DNA from: an uncultured Faecalibacterium sp.
GTDB lineage: Bacteria > Bacillota > Clostridia > Oscillospirales > Ruminococcaceae
Assembly: GCA_934512105.1 (NCBI GenBank)
Contig: CAKSWQ010000005.1
Coordinates: 8,141-72,140, forward strand
Reading direction: 5' to 3'
DNA: 64,000 bases
Below, piece by piece: positions 51,644-61,195 of this stretch; position 1 is the first letter of the stretch; every line of letters begins with the position of its first letter. A program made the position numbers and the translations under genes. The notes under the pieces are model-generated. The model was not told the origin of the DNA. It ran no database searches and worked only from the letters and a program-made list of their open reading frames with translations.

Positions 51644-52798
51644 ATGGCTAGACACCTGTTTACTTCGGAGTCCGTCACCGAGGGACATCCCGACAAGATC
51701 TGCGACCAGATCTCTGACGCAATTCTGGACGAGATCCTGACCCACGACCCCGATGCCCGCGTGGCCTGCGAGACCTGCGCATCCACCGGCCTTGTGCACA
51801 TCATGGGCGAGATCACCACCAGCTGCTATGTGGACTTCCAGAAGGTCGTCCGCGAGGTGGTGGCCGATATCGGCTACACCCGCGCAAAGTACGGCTTTGA
51901 CGCCGACACCTGCGCCGTCATCTCCAACATTGACGGCCAGAGCCCCGACATTGCACTGGGCACCAACGATCAGGTGGGCGGTGCAGGCGATCAGGGCATG
52001 ATGTTCGGTTATGCCTGCGACGAGACCCCCGAACTGATGCCCATGCCCATCAGCCTTGCCCACAAGCTGGCAAAGCGCCTGACCGCCGTGCGCAAGAGCG
52101 GCGAGATGGACTACCTGCGCCCGGACGGCAAGAGCCAGGTGACCGTGGAGTACGACGAGAACAACAAGCCCGTGCGCGTGGACGCCGTGGTCATCTCCAG
52201 CCAGCACAGCGAGAGCGTGAGCATGGAGCAGCTGCGGGCAGACGTGATGGAAAAGGTCATCAAGGCTACCATCCCCGCCGAGCTGCTGGACGAGAACACC
52301 AAGTACTACATCAACCCCACCGGCCGCTTTGTTGTGGGCGGCCCGCAGGGCGATACCGGCCTGACCGGCCGTAAGATCATCGTGGACACCTACGGCGGTT
52401 ATGCACGCCACGGCGGCGGTGCCTTCTCCGGCAAGGACCCCAGCAAAGTGGACCGCAGCGCAGCCTACGCTACCCGCTGGGTGGCAAAAAACATCGTGGC
52501 TGCGGGTCTGGCAAAGCAGTGCGAGGTGCAGGTGGCCTACGCCATCGGCGTGGCAAAGCCTGTGTCCATCATGGTGGATACCTTCGGCACCGGCATTGTG
52601 GCAGACGAGAAGATCGAGCAGGCTGTGGAGAAGGTGTTTGACCTGACCCCCGCCGCCATTATCCGCGAGCTGGATCTGCGCAAACCCATCTATCGCCAGC
52701 TGGCTGCCTACGGCCACATGGGCCGCGAGGATCTGGGCGTGAAGTGGGAGAACACCGACCGCGTGGACGCTTTGAAGGCTGCCGTGGCTGCCCTGTAA
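51644..52798 (+). CDS. metK: S-adenosylmethionine synthetase
   Basis: Makes SAM from methionine and ATP. The 384-residue protein has [20 protein letters not shown] at its N-terminus, [12 protein letters not shown], the ATP-site [21 protein letters not shown] and [16 protein letters not shown]. Length and all motifs are standard. TTAGGAGG precedes the ATG. Controlled by the SAM-I riboswitch upstream as a feedback loop. Confidence 0.97.
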   Translation: MARHLFTSESVTEGHPDKICDQISDAILDEILTHDPDARVACETCASTGLVHIMGEITTSCYVDFQKVVREVVADIGYTRAKYGFDADTCAVISNIDGQSPDIALGTNDQVGGAGDQGMMFGYACDETPELMPMPISLAHKLAKRLTAVRKSGEMDYLRPDGKSQVTVEYDENNKPVRVDAVVISSQHSESVSMEQLRADVMEKVIKATIPAELLDENTKYYINPTGRFVVGGPQGDTGLTGRKIIVDTYGGYARHGGGAFSGKDPSKVDRSAAYATRWVAKNIVAAGLAKQCEVQVAYAIGVAKPVSIMVDTFGTGIVADEKIEQAVEKVFDLTPAAIIRELDLRKPIYRQLAAYGHMGREDLGVKWENTDRVDALKAAVAAL

Positions 52799-52833
52799 AA
52801 AGCGTCTTGCCCTGATAAAAGGTAAGTGAAGAG

Positions 52834-52866
52834 AGACCGCTGCACCCGACCGTGCAGCGGTCTTTT
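52834..52866 (+). terminator. terminator of metK
   Basis: Stem AGACCGCTGCAC / GTGCAGCGGTCT and a T run. The 270 bases that follow (to 53139) hold no gene and no clear promoter hexamers. Confidence 0.88.
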
Positions 52867-53139
52867 TGCGTCACAGGGGAAAGAAAAGGGTACGGCAAAA
52901 GTACTACTTTTCCTCAAAAATCAGAGGATAGTTGCGAAATGGTAAAGATTTGGTCGTGTTTTTGTAAGAAACTCACATTCTCTTGAAGGAAAAGGAAAAA
53001 CAGCTGTGCAAGGCGCAGAAAATCCACACATGAAACAAATTGATATGGAACAATCGACAAAATGTGATAAAATAAAACTAGATATGCGCACTTGTGTGCA
53101 TGGTACGGATGGTAAACAGCAATAAGGAGTTATGTGACT

Positions 53140-54282
53140 ATGTCTATTGAAATTTCCCCTAAGTCCTTCTTTGAGCAGCCCAGTGTGGCGGATATGCGGC
53201 TGATCGCCTGCCCCGGTGCCGAGGAGCTGACCGGCCTGATCGACAAGCACCTTGTCCGTTGGGCAAAGGCTGCCGGAATTGAAAAAGACACCTTCATTAT
53301 TTCCTGCGACTGCCCCCGCTTCCAGAGCGGCGATGCCAAGGGTTTGGTCAAGGAGTCTGTCCGCGGCGACGATATCTTTATCGTGGTTGACCCGGGCAAT
53401 TACAGCGTCACCTACAAGCTGTTCAACTACGAGAACCACATGTCCCCGGACGATCACTTTGCAAACCTGAAGCGTCTGATCCAGGCTGTGGCCGGTAAGG
53501 CACACCGCGTTTCCGTGATCATGCCCAGCCTGTACGGCGGCCGTCAGCACCGCCGCGTGGTGCGCGAGAGCCTGGACTGCGCTGTGGCGCTGCAGGAGCT
53601 GCAGACCATGGGTGTGCGCAACATCATCACCTTTGACGCACACGATCCCCGCGTGCAGAACGCAGTGCCCCTGATGAGCTTTGATAACGCCATGCCCACC
53701 TATCAGGTGCTGAAGAGCCTGCTGAAGAAGGACCCCACCCTGTCCTTCGACAAGGAGAAGTTCACCGTGGTCAGCCCGGACGAGGGCGCTATGAACCGCA
53801 ACATGTACTTCTCCAGCGTGCTGGGCTGCAACCTTGGTATGTTCTACAAGCGCCGCGACTACACCCGCGTGGTGAACGGCCGCAACCCCATCGTTGCCCA
53901 TGAGTATCTGGGCGAGAGCGTAGAGGGCAAGACCGTCTTTATTGCAGACGATATCATTGCTTCCGGCGAGAGCATGCTGGAGGTTGCCAGCAACCTGAAG
54001 GAGCGCGGCGCTGCCAATATCATCGCCAACGCCACCTTCCCCTTGTTCACCAGCGGTCTGGAGAAGTTCGACAAGGCTGTGGCAGACGGCACCCTGACCT
54101 ACGTTGTGGGCACCAACCTGACCTACCGTATGCCCGAGCTGCTGACCCGCGACTGGTATGTGGACGTGGATGTTTCCAAGTACGCTGCCTACTTTGTGGT
54201 GGCACTGAACCACGATATGTCCGTTTCCAGCATCATCGACCCCCTGAAGAAGATCGAGAACCTGCTGGCAAACCGCAAGTAA
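53140..54282 (+). CDS. prs: ribose-phosphate pyrophosphokinase-like protein
   Basis: A 380-residue member of the PRPP synthetase family, longer than the usual 310-320. Recognisable parts are DIFIVVDPGNYSVTYKLFNY, the flexible-loop region SVIMPSLYGGRQHRR, TFDAHDPRVQNAVP (the usual DxHxxQxQ metal site appears as DAHDPRVQ), VVSPDEGAM, and the PRPP-binding loop VFIADDIIASGESM. The ATG at 53140 is used; a GTG six bases upstream is possible, and AAGGAG serves either. The divergence from standard Prs leaves open a variant substrate or regulation. Confidence 0.82.
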   Translation: MSIEISPKSFFEQPSVADMRLIACPGAEELTGLIDKHLVRWAKAAGIEKDTFIISCDCPRFQSGDAKGLVKESVRGDDIFIVVDPGNYSVTYKLFNYENHMSPDDHFANLKRLIQAVAGKAHRVSVIMPSLYGGRQHRRVVRESLDCAVALQELQTMGVRNIITFDAHDPRVQNAVPLMSFDNAMPTYQVLKSLLKKDPTLSFDKEKFTVVSPDEGAMNRNMYFSSVLGCNLGMFYKRRDYTRVVNGRNPIVAHEYLGESVEGKTVFIADDIIASGESMLEVASNLKERGAANIIANATFPLFTSGLEKFDKAVADGTLTYVVGTNLTYRMPELLTRDWYVDVDVSKYAAYFVVALNHDMSVSSIIDPLKKIENLLANRK

Positions 54283-54295
54283 AAAGCTGTTCCAA

Positions 54296-54327
54296 AGCCC
54301 CTGCACCCTGCGTGCAGGGGCTTTTTT
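54296..54327 (+). terminator. terminator of prs
   Basis: Stem AGCCCCTGCAC / GTGCAGGGGCT and six T. Confidence 0.88.
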
Positions 54328-54334
54328 GTGTGGG

Positions 54335-54475
54335 ACACCCCCTCAGTCTTTGCTGCGCAAAGCCAGCTCCCCCAAGGGGACGCCTTTTGGCGCTGCCGCA
54401 AAGTTTCCCGCCGCCGCTAAAGCCGTCCCCTTGGGGAAGGTGGCTTGACGCGAAGCAGCAAGACGGAAGGGGTGC
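54335..54475. repeat. palindromic repeat, CCCTCAGTC family, about 140 bases
   Basis: Begins ACACCCCCTCAGTC with hairpin CTTTGC-TGC-GCAAAG, carries AGCTCCCCCAAGGGGACGCC and AAGCCGTCCCCTTGGGGAAG, and ends with the imperfect hairpin CTTGACGCGAAGCAGCAAG and GACGGAAGGGGTG. Confidence 0.75.
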
Positions 54476-54627
54476 AAGCCTGAGAAGGCGAACCCCGCCC
54501 TTTTTGCGTTTTTAAGCGTTGTCTGTTAAGTTTTTGAAAATTCGTGCCGGGGGCTTTGCAAATCCCGATGGGTTTATGCTATATTTAAGTTGAAATACTT
54601 TGCATTCTGACAGAAAGGAAAAACGCC

Positions 54628-55332
54628 ATGGAGCATTTTGTGGAGTTTGAAGATGTCTGTAAATATTACCAGACCGGCAGTGTGAAGATCGCTGCTGCCG
54701 ACCACCTGAATTTCTATGTGGACAAGGGCGAGTTCTGCATCATTGTGGGGCCATCCGGCGCGGGCAAGACCACCTTGCTGAACATTCTGGGCGGCATGGA
54801 CAACTGCGACGAGGGCAATGTCTGGCTGGACGGCCGCAACGTGAGCCGCTTTTCGGCCCGGGAGTTGACCACCTACCGCCGGTATGACGTGGGCTTTGTG
54901 TTCCAGTTCTACAACTTGGTACAGAACCTGACCGCGCTGGAAAACGTGGAGCTTGCCAGCGAGATCTGCCGCGACCCGCTGGACCCCGCCGAGACTTTAC
55001 GCAGCGTGGGGCTGGGCGAGCGGCTGAACAACTTTCCGGCGCAGCTTTCCGGCGGCGAGCAGCAGCGGGTGTCCATTGCCCGCGCACTGGCCAAAAACCC
55101 CAAGCTGCTGCTCTGCGACGAGCCCACCGGTGCGCTGGACTACCGCACCGGCAAGCAGGTGCTGGGTCTTTTGCAGGATACCTGCCGTAAGACCGGACGC
55201 ACCGTCATTGTTATTACCCATAACACGGCACTGACCGGTATGGCTGACCGCATCATTCAGGTGCGCAGCGGCCGCATCGTGTCCAATCAGGTCAACGAGC
55301 ACCCGGTGCCGGTGGAACAGATCGAGTGGTGA
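54628..55332 (+). CDS. ABC transporter ATP-binding protein (MacB/LolD type)
   Basis: A 234-residue ATPase: Walker [14 protein letters not shown]-loop [21 protein letters not shown] typical of the MacB/LolD group, signature [16 protein letters not shown], Walker [13 protein letters not shown] and switch ITHN. AGAAAGGAAAAACGCC precedes the ATG. It overlaps the permease gene start by seven bases. Confidence 0.94.
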   Translation: MEHFVEFEDVCKYYQTGSVKIAAADHLNFYVDKGEFCIIVGPSGAGKTTLLNILGGMDNCDEGNVWLDGRNVSRFSARELTTYRRYDVGFVFQFYNLVQNLTALENVELASEICRDPLDPAETLRSVGLGERLNNFPAQLSGGEQQRVSIARALAKNPKLLLCDEPTGALDYRTGKQVLGLLQDTCRKTGRTVIVITHNTALTGMADRIIQVRSGRIVSNQVNEHPVPVEQIEW

Positions 55333-58300
55333 GAACTGTGCAGAAAAGTTACCGCAAAAATATCCTGCGCGAGATGAAAAGCAGCATCAGCCGGGTGGTG
55401 TCCCTGTTTGGCATCGTGGCGCTGGGCGTGATGATGCTCACCGGCCTGATGTGCATTGCCCCCGATATGCGCACCGCTGCCCAGAAGTTCTATGTGCAGC
55501 AGAATGTGTTCGACCTGCGGGTGCTGTCCACCCTTGGTCTCAGTCAGAGCGATATCGACACCATTGCCGCTGTGGACGGGGTGGACGCCGTGCAGGCGGT
55601 GAAGTATCAGGATGTGGAAGGCCACTGGACAGGGGACGAGCAGACCACCGTGGCGCGGCTGTATCAGCTGCCCGCCGACCCGCAGGCCGATACGCCGGAG
55701 AACATGAACCGCCCGGTGCTGCTGTCTGGCCGGATGCCGGAAGCTGCCGGGGAGTGCGTGGTGCATGTGATGGGCCACGGCAGCCCGGTGGAGCTGGGCA
55801 CCCAATTGACCCTGCCGGAGGAGACCGAGGGGGTCAGCGGGCAGGTGTTCACGGTGGTGGGCACGGTGCAGGACCCGCTGCATTTTTCCACCGATTCCGA
55901 GAGCAGCACCGTGGGCGATGGCCAGCTGGACTGCATCCTGTTTGTGCCGGAGGGCACTTTGACCGCAGATTATTATACGGTGTGCTATATCAAAGCAGAA
56001 AACGCCGGACTGTATGATAATTATTCCGATGAATATCAGGCCGCAGTGGATGCTGTGGCCGAGAACCTCAAGGCCATCCAGAGCGTGCAGTGCACCGCCC
56101 GGCGGGAAGAACTGATGGATACCGCCAACGACAAACTGACCGAAGCGCGCGCGGAGTACGACAGCCAGAAGGCCGAGGCAGAGCGCCAGTTCGCCGAAGC
56201 CGAGGCGAAACTGACAGATGCGCAGCAGCAGCTGGACGCCGCCAAGGCACAGCTGGAAGCTGGCGAAAAGGAACTTGCTGCCCAGAAGGAGGCTTTGCCG
56301 GATACCATGCAGAGCGGCGCCGACCAGCTGGTGACCAGCGAGGAACAGGTGCTGGAATTTGAGGAACAGTTACAGCAGATTGAGCTGCTGGTCAACCTGA
56401 AAAAGGTGGCAGACCCCTTGCTGACCTACGCGGACACTGCTCTGCGCAACGCCGAAAAGGCGCTGGACGAGGCCGAGCCGGAGGACGAGGATTACATTGA
56501 ACTGCGGGATGCGCTGGCCAAAGCGCAGGCCGCTTACGACAACATCTATAACCAGCTGCAAGGCTATCAGCAGCAGCTGGACGCGGGCAAGCGGCAGATG
56601 TACCAGCAGGGGCTTATTTCCTCGCCCAGCCTCTCCAACGACCAGCTGGTGACCGAGGCCAAGGCCGCGCTGCGCAAGATAAAATTGCAGCTTTTGCAGG
56701 GGCAATTGCAGCTGACCACCGGTACCGCCAGCGCCTACACCCAGTTCGATGCTGCACAAAAGCAGCTGGAAGAGGGCTGGGAGGAATACAACGCCGGGCA
56801 GACCCAGTTGGAAGAATCCCGCACCGAATACGAGAGCCAGAAGGCCGAGGCTGAGCAGAAGCTGGCGGACGGCCTTGCCCAGCTGAACGACGCCGAGGAG
56901 CAGGTGAGCCAGATCAAAAAGGGCGAGTGGTATGTGCTGGACCGCACCTCCACCATGAGCTGCGTCACCTTTGCCCAGTACGCCGACCGCATGGACGCCA
57001 TTGCCCGGGTGTTCCCGGTGTTCTTCTTCCTTGTGGCGGCGCTGGTGGCTACCACCACCATGACCCGCATGGTGGACGAGAACCGCCTGCAAATGGGCAC
57101 CTTAAAGGCGCTGGGTTACTCCAATTTCAGCATCGCGGGCAAGTATTTGTTCTACGCGCTGCTTGCCACCATACTGGGCAGCATCGTCGGCATGGTGGTG
57201 GGCTTTGTGGTGTTCCCCATCATTATCTGGAACGCCTATCAGATGGTGTTCACCCTGCCCACCTTCACCCTACACTTCTACCCGGGCATGGCAGTTGCCA
57301 GCGTGGGCATCAGCGCCGCCGTCATCGGCTTTGCTACATGGTTTGCCTGCCGTTCCAGTCTGGCCGAAAAGACCGCAGCCTTGCTGCTGCCCCGGGCCCC
57401 GGTGGCGGGCAAGCGCATCCTGATGGAGCGCATCACCCCGCTGTGGCAGCGGATGTCCTTCTCCCAAAAGACCACCGCCCGCAACCTGTTCCGGTATAAA
57501 AAGCGGTTCTTCATGACCGTGCTGGGCGTGGCGGGCTGCACCGCGCTGCTGCTTATCGGCTTTGGCATACAGGATTCCCTGCTGCCCATCGTCACGAAGC
57601 AGGCCACGGAGCTGACCCACAACGATATGTCCATCACCCTCAGCGACCCCAAAGCCCTGACCATGGAGCAGGGGCTGGCAGACGCGCTGGACAGCAACAG
57701 CGCCGTACAAAACTGGAGCGCGGTGTATACCAAATCCACCACCATCTACAATGCCGAAGGCCAGAGCGCCAGCGTGAGCATCGTGGCAGCCGCCAAGGAC
57801 AGCGACCTGACCCGGTACGTTACCTTCCGCACCCGCAAGGGGCACAAGGCCATCAGCTTTGACAGCGGCAGCGCCATCCTGACCGAAAAGACCGCCGAGA
57901 ATCTGGGGCTGCACACCGGCGATACCTTCTGGGTGGAAAACGCCGAGGGTGTCCGGGTGGAGATGACCCTGACCGGCATCACCGAGAACTATATGTTCAC
58001 CCGGCTGTACCTCCCCCGCGCACAGCTGGAAAGCCTGCTGGGCACGGAGGATATCCCGTGGAACACGGTCTACGGTCAGACCACCTGCACCGATGCTGCC
58101 GGGTACAACGCCCTGCGCACCGACCTGCTGGAGTGCAACTACGTCAGCAGCATCAGCTTTACCGAGGACACCACCGAACTGTTCGATAACCTCATCGTCA
58201 GTCTGGGCTATGTGGTGGTGCTGATCATCATCTGCGCGGCGGCGCTGGCGGCTGTGGTGCTGTATAACCTGATCAGCGTCAACCTTGGGGAGCGCAAAAA

Positions 58301-58604
58301 GGAGCTGGCTACCATCAAGGTGCTGGGCTTCTACGATCAGGAGGTGTACCGCTACATCTTCCGTGAGATCGAGCTGCTGGCGCTCATCGGCTCCGGCGTG
58401 GGTCTGGCGCTGGGTGTGCCGCTGCACAAGTTCATCGTGCTGACCGTGGAGATGGATCAGCTCATGTTCATCCGCACCATCGCCCCTCGCAGCTACCTGC
58501 TGGCGGTGGCGCTGACCATGGTGTTTACCGTGGTGGTCTGCTTTGTCATGCGGCGGCACGTCCGGCATATCAGCATGGTGGAAAGCATGAAAGCCCCGGA
58601 GTAA
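55326..58604 (+). CDS. FtsX-like ABC transporter permease with long coiled coil
   Basis: A 1092-residue permease. After one N-terminal helix (SLFGIVALGVMMLTGLMCI) comes a large extracytoplasmic region whose middle (about 260-530) is a heptad-rich coiled coil (repeats such as AEAEAKLTDAQQQLDAAKAQLEAGEKEL cut by acidic linkers). Two FtsX domains with three helices each follow (about 560-680 and 960-1090), separated by a MacB-like periplasmic-type domain. The start is GTG at 55326 or 55329, coupled to the ATPase stop. Such pairs export lipids or peptides or regulate wall enzymes; the substrate is unknown. Confidence 0.9.
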   Translation: MVRTVQKSYRKNILREMKSSISRVVSLFGIVALGVMMLTGLMCIAPDMRTAAQKFYVQQNVFDLRVLSTLGLSQSDIDTIAAVDGVDAVQAVKYQDVEGHWTGDEQTTVARLYQLPADPQADTPENMNRPVLLSGRMPEAAGECVVHVMGHGSPVELGTQLTLPEETEGVSGQVFTVVGTVQDPLHFSTDSESSTVGDGQLDCILFVPEGTLTADYYTVCYIKAENAGLYDNYSDEYQAAVDAVAENLKAIQSVQCTARREELMDTANDKLTEARAEYDSQKAEAERQFAEAEAKLTDAQQQLDAAKAQLEAGEKELAAQKEALPDTMQSGADQLVTSEEQVLEFEEQLQQIELLVNLKKVADPLLTYADTALRNAEKALDEAEPEDEDYIELRDALAKAQAAYDNIYNQLQGYQQQLDAGKRQMYQQGLISSPSLSNDQLVTEAKAALRKIKLQLLQGQLQLTTGTASAYTQFDAAQKQLEEGWEEYNAGQTQLEESRTEYESQKAEAEQKLADGLAQLNDAEEQVSQIKKGEWYVLDRTSTMSCVTFAQYADRMDAIARVFPVFFFLVAALVATTTMTRMVDENRLQMGTLKALGYSNFSIAGKYLFYALLATILGSIVGMVVGFVVFPIIIWNAYQMVFTLPTFTLHFYPGMAVASVGISAAVIGFATWFACRSSLAEKTAALLLPRAPVAGKRILMERITPLWQRMSFSQKTTARNLFRYKKRFFMTVLGVAGCTALLLIGFGIQDSLLPIVTKQATELTHNDMSITLSDPKALTMEQGLADALDSNSAVQNWSAVYTKSTTIYNAEGQSASVSIVAAAKDSDLTRYVTFRTRKGHKAISFDSGSAILTEKTAENLGLHTGDTFWVENAEGVRVEMTLTGITENYMFTRLYLPRAQLESLLGTEDIPWNTVYGQTTCTDAAGYNALRTDLLECNYVSSISFTEDTTELFDNLIVSLGYVVVLIIICAAALAAVVLYNLISVNLGERKKELATIKVLGFYDQEVYRYIFREIELLALIGSGVGLALGVPLHKFIVLTVEMDQLMFIRTIAPRSYLLAVALTMVFTVVVCFVMRRHVRHISMVESMKAPE

Positions 58605-58742
58605 TGTTTACAAGTCGTTCATAAAATGAGCATAATTCCGTAGGATTTTTCGGGTATCATAAAATCACCGGGAGGGGGAGAGCCGCAAGCCCCCTCTCAG
58701 GGACATGATTCCTCCTATACCCCAAACCAAATACCGCAAAAG

Positions 58743-58786
58743 GCCGCGCCTCATCTGAACCAGCAGATGAGGCGCGGCTGTTTTTG
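58743..58786 (+). terminator. terminator of the ABC exporter operon
   Basis: Perfect 15-bp stem GCCGCGCCTCATCTG / CAGATGAGGCGCGGC followed by TGTTTTT, about 140 bases past the permease stop. Confidence 0.87.
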
Positions 58787-58820
58787 TAAAGGCTGCGATT
58801 TCTTTTCGATTGCACACAAA

Positions 58821-58871
58821 AGCACCCCCTGTGGTCTGTACGGGTAGACCGCAGGGGGTGCTTGGCTTTTT
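58821..58871. terminator. terminator of the purine permease gene
   Basis: Stem AGCACCCCCTGTGGTCT / AGACCGCAGGGGGTGCT with flanking A and T tracts, 15 bases from the minus-strand stop. Confidence 0.8.
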
Positions 58872-58885
58872 AGATGCGCAGGGAA

Positions 58886-60256
58886 TTAGAGGAACACATA
58901 CTTGAGGATGAACAGCACGGTGAGTACATACATCAGCGGGCTGATCTTCTTCTCCTTGGCCTTGCCGGTGACCACGTTGATGATGGTCCAGGAGATGATG
59001 CCAATGGCGATACCCTCGGAGATGCTGTAAGCGGTGGGCATAGCCAGAATGGTCAGGAAGGCGGGGATGCCCTCGCTGGGATCATTGAAGTCGATCTTGA
59101 CGGCAGAGCCCATCATGTAGAAGCCCACGATGATCAGAGCCGGAGCGGTAGCAAAGCTGGGGATGGTGAGGAACAGCGGGCTGAAGATGGTAGCCAGCAG
59201 GAACAGCACACCGGTGGTCATAGAGGTCAGACCGGTGCGGCCGCCCTCGGTAACGCCGGAGGCGCTCTCCACGAAGGTGGTGGTGGTGGAAGTACCCAGC
59301 ACAGCGCCCACGCAGGTGCCGATGGAGTCTGCCATCAGTGCGCCCTTGATGTGGGACAGACGGCCGTCCTCGTCCAGCATATCAGCCTTGGAGGCCACGC
59401 CGATCAGGGTGCCCAGCGTGTCGAACAGGTCCACGAACAGGAAGGAGAACATCACGGCGAAGAAGTTCAGCGGGCCGACACCAGAGAAGTCGGTCTTGAA
59501 CACCTGACCAAAGGTCTGGCCCAGTGCGGTGAAGTCGAAGCTGACAAAGGCGGTGGGGATCACGGAGTACATGCCGGCCTCCACATCGGGGACGTAGATG
59601 CCGGTCAGCTCGCACACGATGCCCAGCAGCCAGGTGATCAGGATGCCGTACAGGATGCCGCCCTTGACCTTTTTGACCAGCAGGATGGCGGTGATGACCA
59701 CGCCCAGCAGAGCAAGGATAGCGCCCACGCCCACGCTGTGGAAGGTTGCGCCCTTGAAGTGCTGGTAGGTGACCAGCGTGGAATCGCTGTTGACGATCAG
59801 CTTGGCGTTCTGCAGGCCGACAAAGGCCACGAACAGACCGATGCCCACGCTGACGGCGCTCTTCAAGGTCATGGGAATGGCGTTGAAGATGCCCTCGCGC
59901 ACATTGGTCAGGGACAGTGCGATGAAGATGACGCCCTCAACAAAGACAGCCATCAGAGCCAGCTGCCAGCTGTAACCCATGGTCAGCACGACCGTGTAGG
60001 CAAAGTAGGCGTTCAGGCCCATGCCGGGAGCCAATGCAAAGGGGTAGTTGGCCAGCACAGCCATCAGTGCGGTGGCAATAAAGGATGCCAGCGCGGTGGC
60101 GATCAGCACAGCCTTGGAATCCATGCCCGCTGCGGACAGGATGTTGGGGTTGACGGCAAGGATGTAAGCCATGGTCATGAAGGTGGTGATACCGGCCATG
60201 ATCTCGGTCTTTACATCGGTGTGGTTTTCTTTCAGGTGAAAGAACTTTTCTAACAT
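58886..60256 (-). CDS. NCS2 family purine permease (AzgA/PbuG type)
   Basis: A 456-residue transporter with about 13 helices. AzgA-type markers are TEIMAGITTFMTMAYILAVNP, LAPGMGLNAYFAYTVVL, FVDLFDTLGTLIGVA and GTSTTTTFVESASGVTEGGRTGL. These proteins import hypoxanthine, guanine or adenine with protons. AGGAGG is 6 bases before the ATG. The 140-base leader contains a CTCCGCCG..CGGCGGAG hairpin followed by TGTTTTATT, which could act as an attenuator, but no purine riboswitch core is visible. Confidence 0.9.
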   Translation of the reverse strand: MLEKFFHLKENHTDVKTEIMAGITTFMTMAYILAVNPNILSAAGMDSKAVLIATALASFIATALMAVLANYPFALAPGMGLNAYFAYTVVLTMGYSWQLALMAVFVEGVIFIALSLTNVREGIFNAIPMTLKSAVSVGIGLFVAFVGLQNAKLIVNSDSTLVTYQHFKGATFHSVGVGAILALLGVVITAILLVKKVKGGILYGILITWLLGIVCELTGIYVPDVEAGMYSVIPTAFVSFDFTALGQTFGQVFKTDFSGVGPLNFFAVMFSFLFVDLFDTLGTLIGVASKADMLDEDGRLSHIKGALMADSIGTCVGAVLGTSTTTTFVESASGVTEGGRTGLTSMTTGVLFLLATIFSPLFLTIPSFATAPALIIVGFYMMGSAVKIDFNDPSEGIPAFLTILAMPTAYSISEGIAIGIISWTIINVVTGKAKEKKISPLMYVLTVLFILKYVFL

Positions 60257-60264
60257 GAGAAACC

Positions 60265-60312
60265 TCCTGCTTCCAATAAAACACTCCGCCGGTTGCAGAC
60301 GGCGGAGAAAGA
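60265..60312 (-). promoter_or_regulatory. leader hairpin of the purine permease mRNA, possible attenuator
   Basis: Minus strand: CTCCGCCG-TCTGCAAC-CGGCGGAG followed by TGTTTTATT, ending about 20 bases before the ribosome-binding site. The structure suggests an attenuator, but no known ligand-binding core precedes it. Confidence 0.35.
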
Positions 60313-60485
60313 ACAGCTCCCATTTTATCAGCTGAAAACGTTCTTGTCCACATCAGAAACACATAAACTTCGCAATTTGTTCAAATTTTCTTAAATAAGT
60401 ATGACTTATCCACCAAAAAATCCGACGTTTTTTGGTAGTTTGGACGGAATGCAGGCATTTTGTGCAGAAAAAATGTCTGCGAAAA

Positions 60486-60870
60486 AGGCTCGCCCTCTCA
60501 GGCGCTCCCGCGCCAGATTCCCCCAAAGGGGGAGCCAAGCCGTAAAGCTTATCGCTAAAGTATTCTGTGTAATGGGGAAGTTTCTAACTCAAGCGCAAAG
60601 TTTGCGGGCGCGCCAGAGGCTCCCTCCCAGAGGGAGCTGGAAAAACCGTCAGGTTTTGACTGAGGGAGTTCAGGCAGTTACCCCCTCAGTCTGCTCACTG
60701 CGTTCGCAGCCAGCTCCCCCAAGGGGGCGCCTTTGCGTGGCTACCGCAGAGTTTCCCGCCACTACTAAAGCCGTCCCCTTGAGGGCTGACTTCCCCCGGC
60801 CGGGGGAAGATGTCGCGCAGCGACAAAAGGGGGAGTGTGGCATCGCCGCAGGCGATGACGGAAGGGGTTC
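60486..60870. repeat. cluster of palindromic repeats, CCCTCAGTC family
   Basis: At least two adjoining elements. The first runs from GCCCTCTCAGGCGCTC near 60489 to GACTGAGGGAGTT at 60658-60670, with right hairpin AAAACC-GTCA-GGTTTT. The second runs from GTTACCCCCTCAGTC at 60677 to GACGGAAGGGGTTC at 60870, with right hairpin CATCGCC-GCA-GGCGATG. The second contains the ACTTCCCCC..GGGGGAAG and TGTCGCGCAGCGACA module also found in the CRISPR-embedded copy. No gene is seen between 60257 and 61195. Confidence 0.78.
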
Positions 60871-60957
60871 AGCCAACAAGAAACTTTCCCGCCGCGCCGC
60901 CGCTTCCGCAGGAAGCAGGCGCAGCAGCTGACGTTTGCCTTTACGACCCCACCCGTG

Positions 60958-60999
60958 AAAAAAGGGTTTCTGAAAAGTCCGCAGACTTTTCAGAAACCC
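60958..60999 (-). terminator. 16-bp perfect hairpin, probable terminator of the M16 protease gene
   Basis: Stem 60964-60979 with 60984-60999 around CGCA; on the minus strand it is followed by TTTTTT. Same design as the hairpin at 4007-4042. The 196 bases between it and the protease stop contain GC-rich inverted segments but no gene. Confidence 0.75.
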
Positions 61000-61195
61000 A
61001 AAATTTAAAATAATTTTTCCGCTGATTATGGCCAAAGTGCAACGACGACGACCGCCGCCAGTGGCGGAAACAGGGAGGAGTTGTTGGGGCAGCGGCCAGC
61101 AAGACGCAAGTGCCGCCCAAGGCACGATGCGGATGCTGGGTGCCGCAACCCGATAAGCGGCGGCCATTTAAAATCGTCCCGCCCGAGGGCAGTGC

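Noticed and set aside
53040..53073. Promoter TTGATA..TAAAAT before prs
   Set aside because: The spacing is 22 bases, too long for a normal sigma-A promoter.
60257..60400. Purine riboswitch before the NCS2 permease
   Set aside because: I looked for the conserved TATA-flanked aptamer core and did not see it; only a simple hairpin is present.
60401..60931. ORF of 176 residues in the repeat cluster
   Set aside because: It is built from the palindromic repeats (proline/arginine-rich translation of CCCC and GGGG modules) and lacks a ribosome-binding site.
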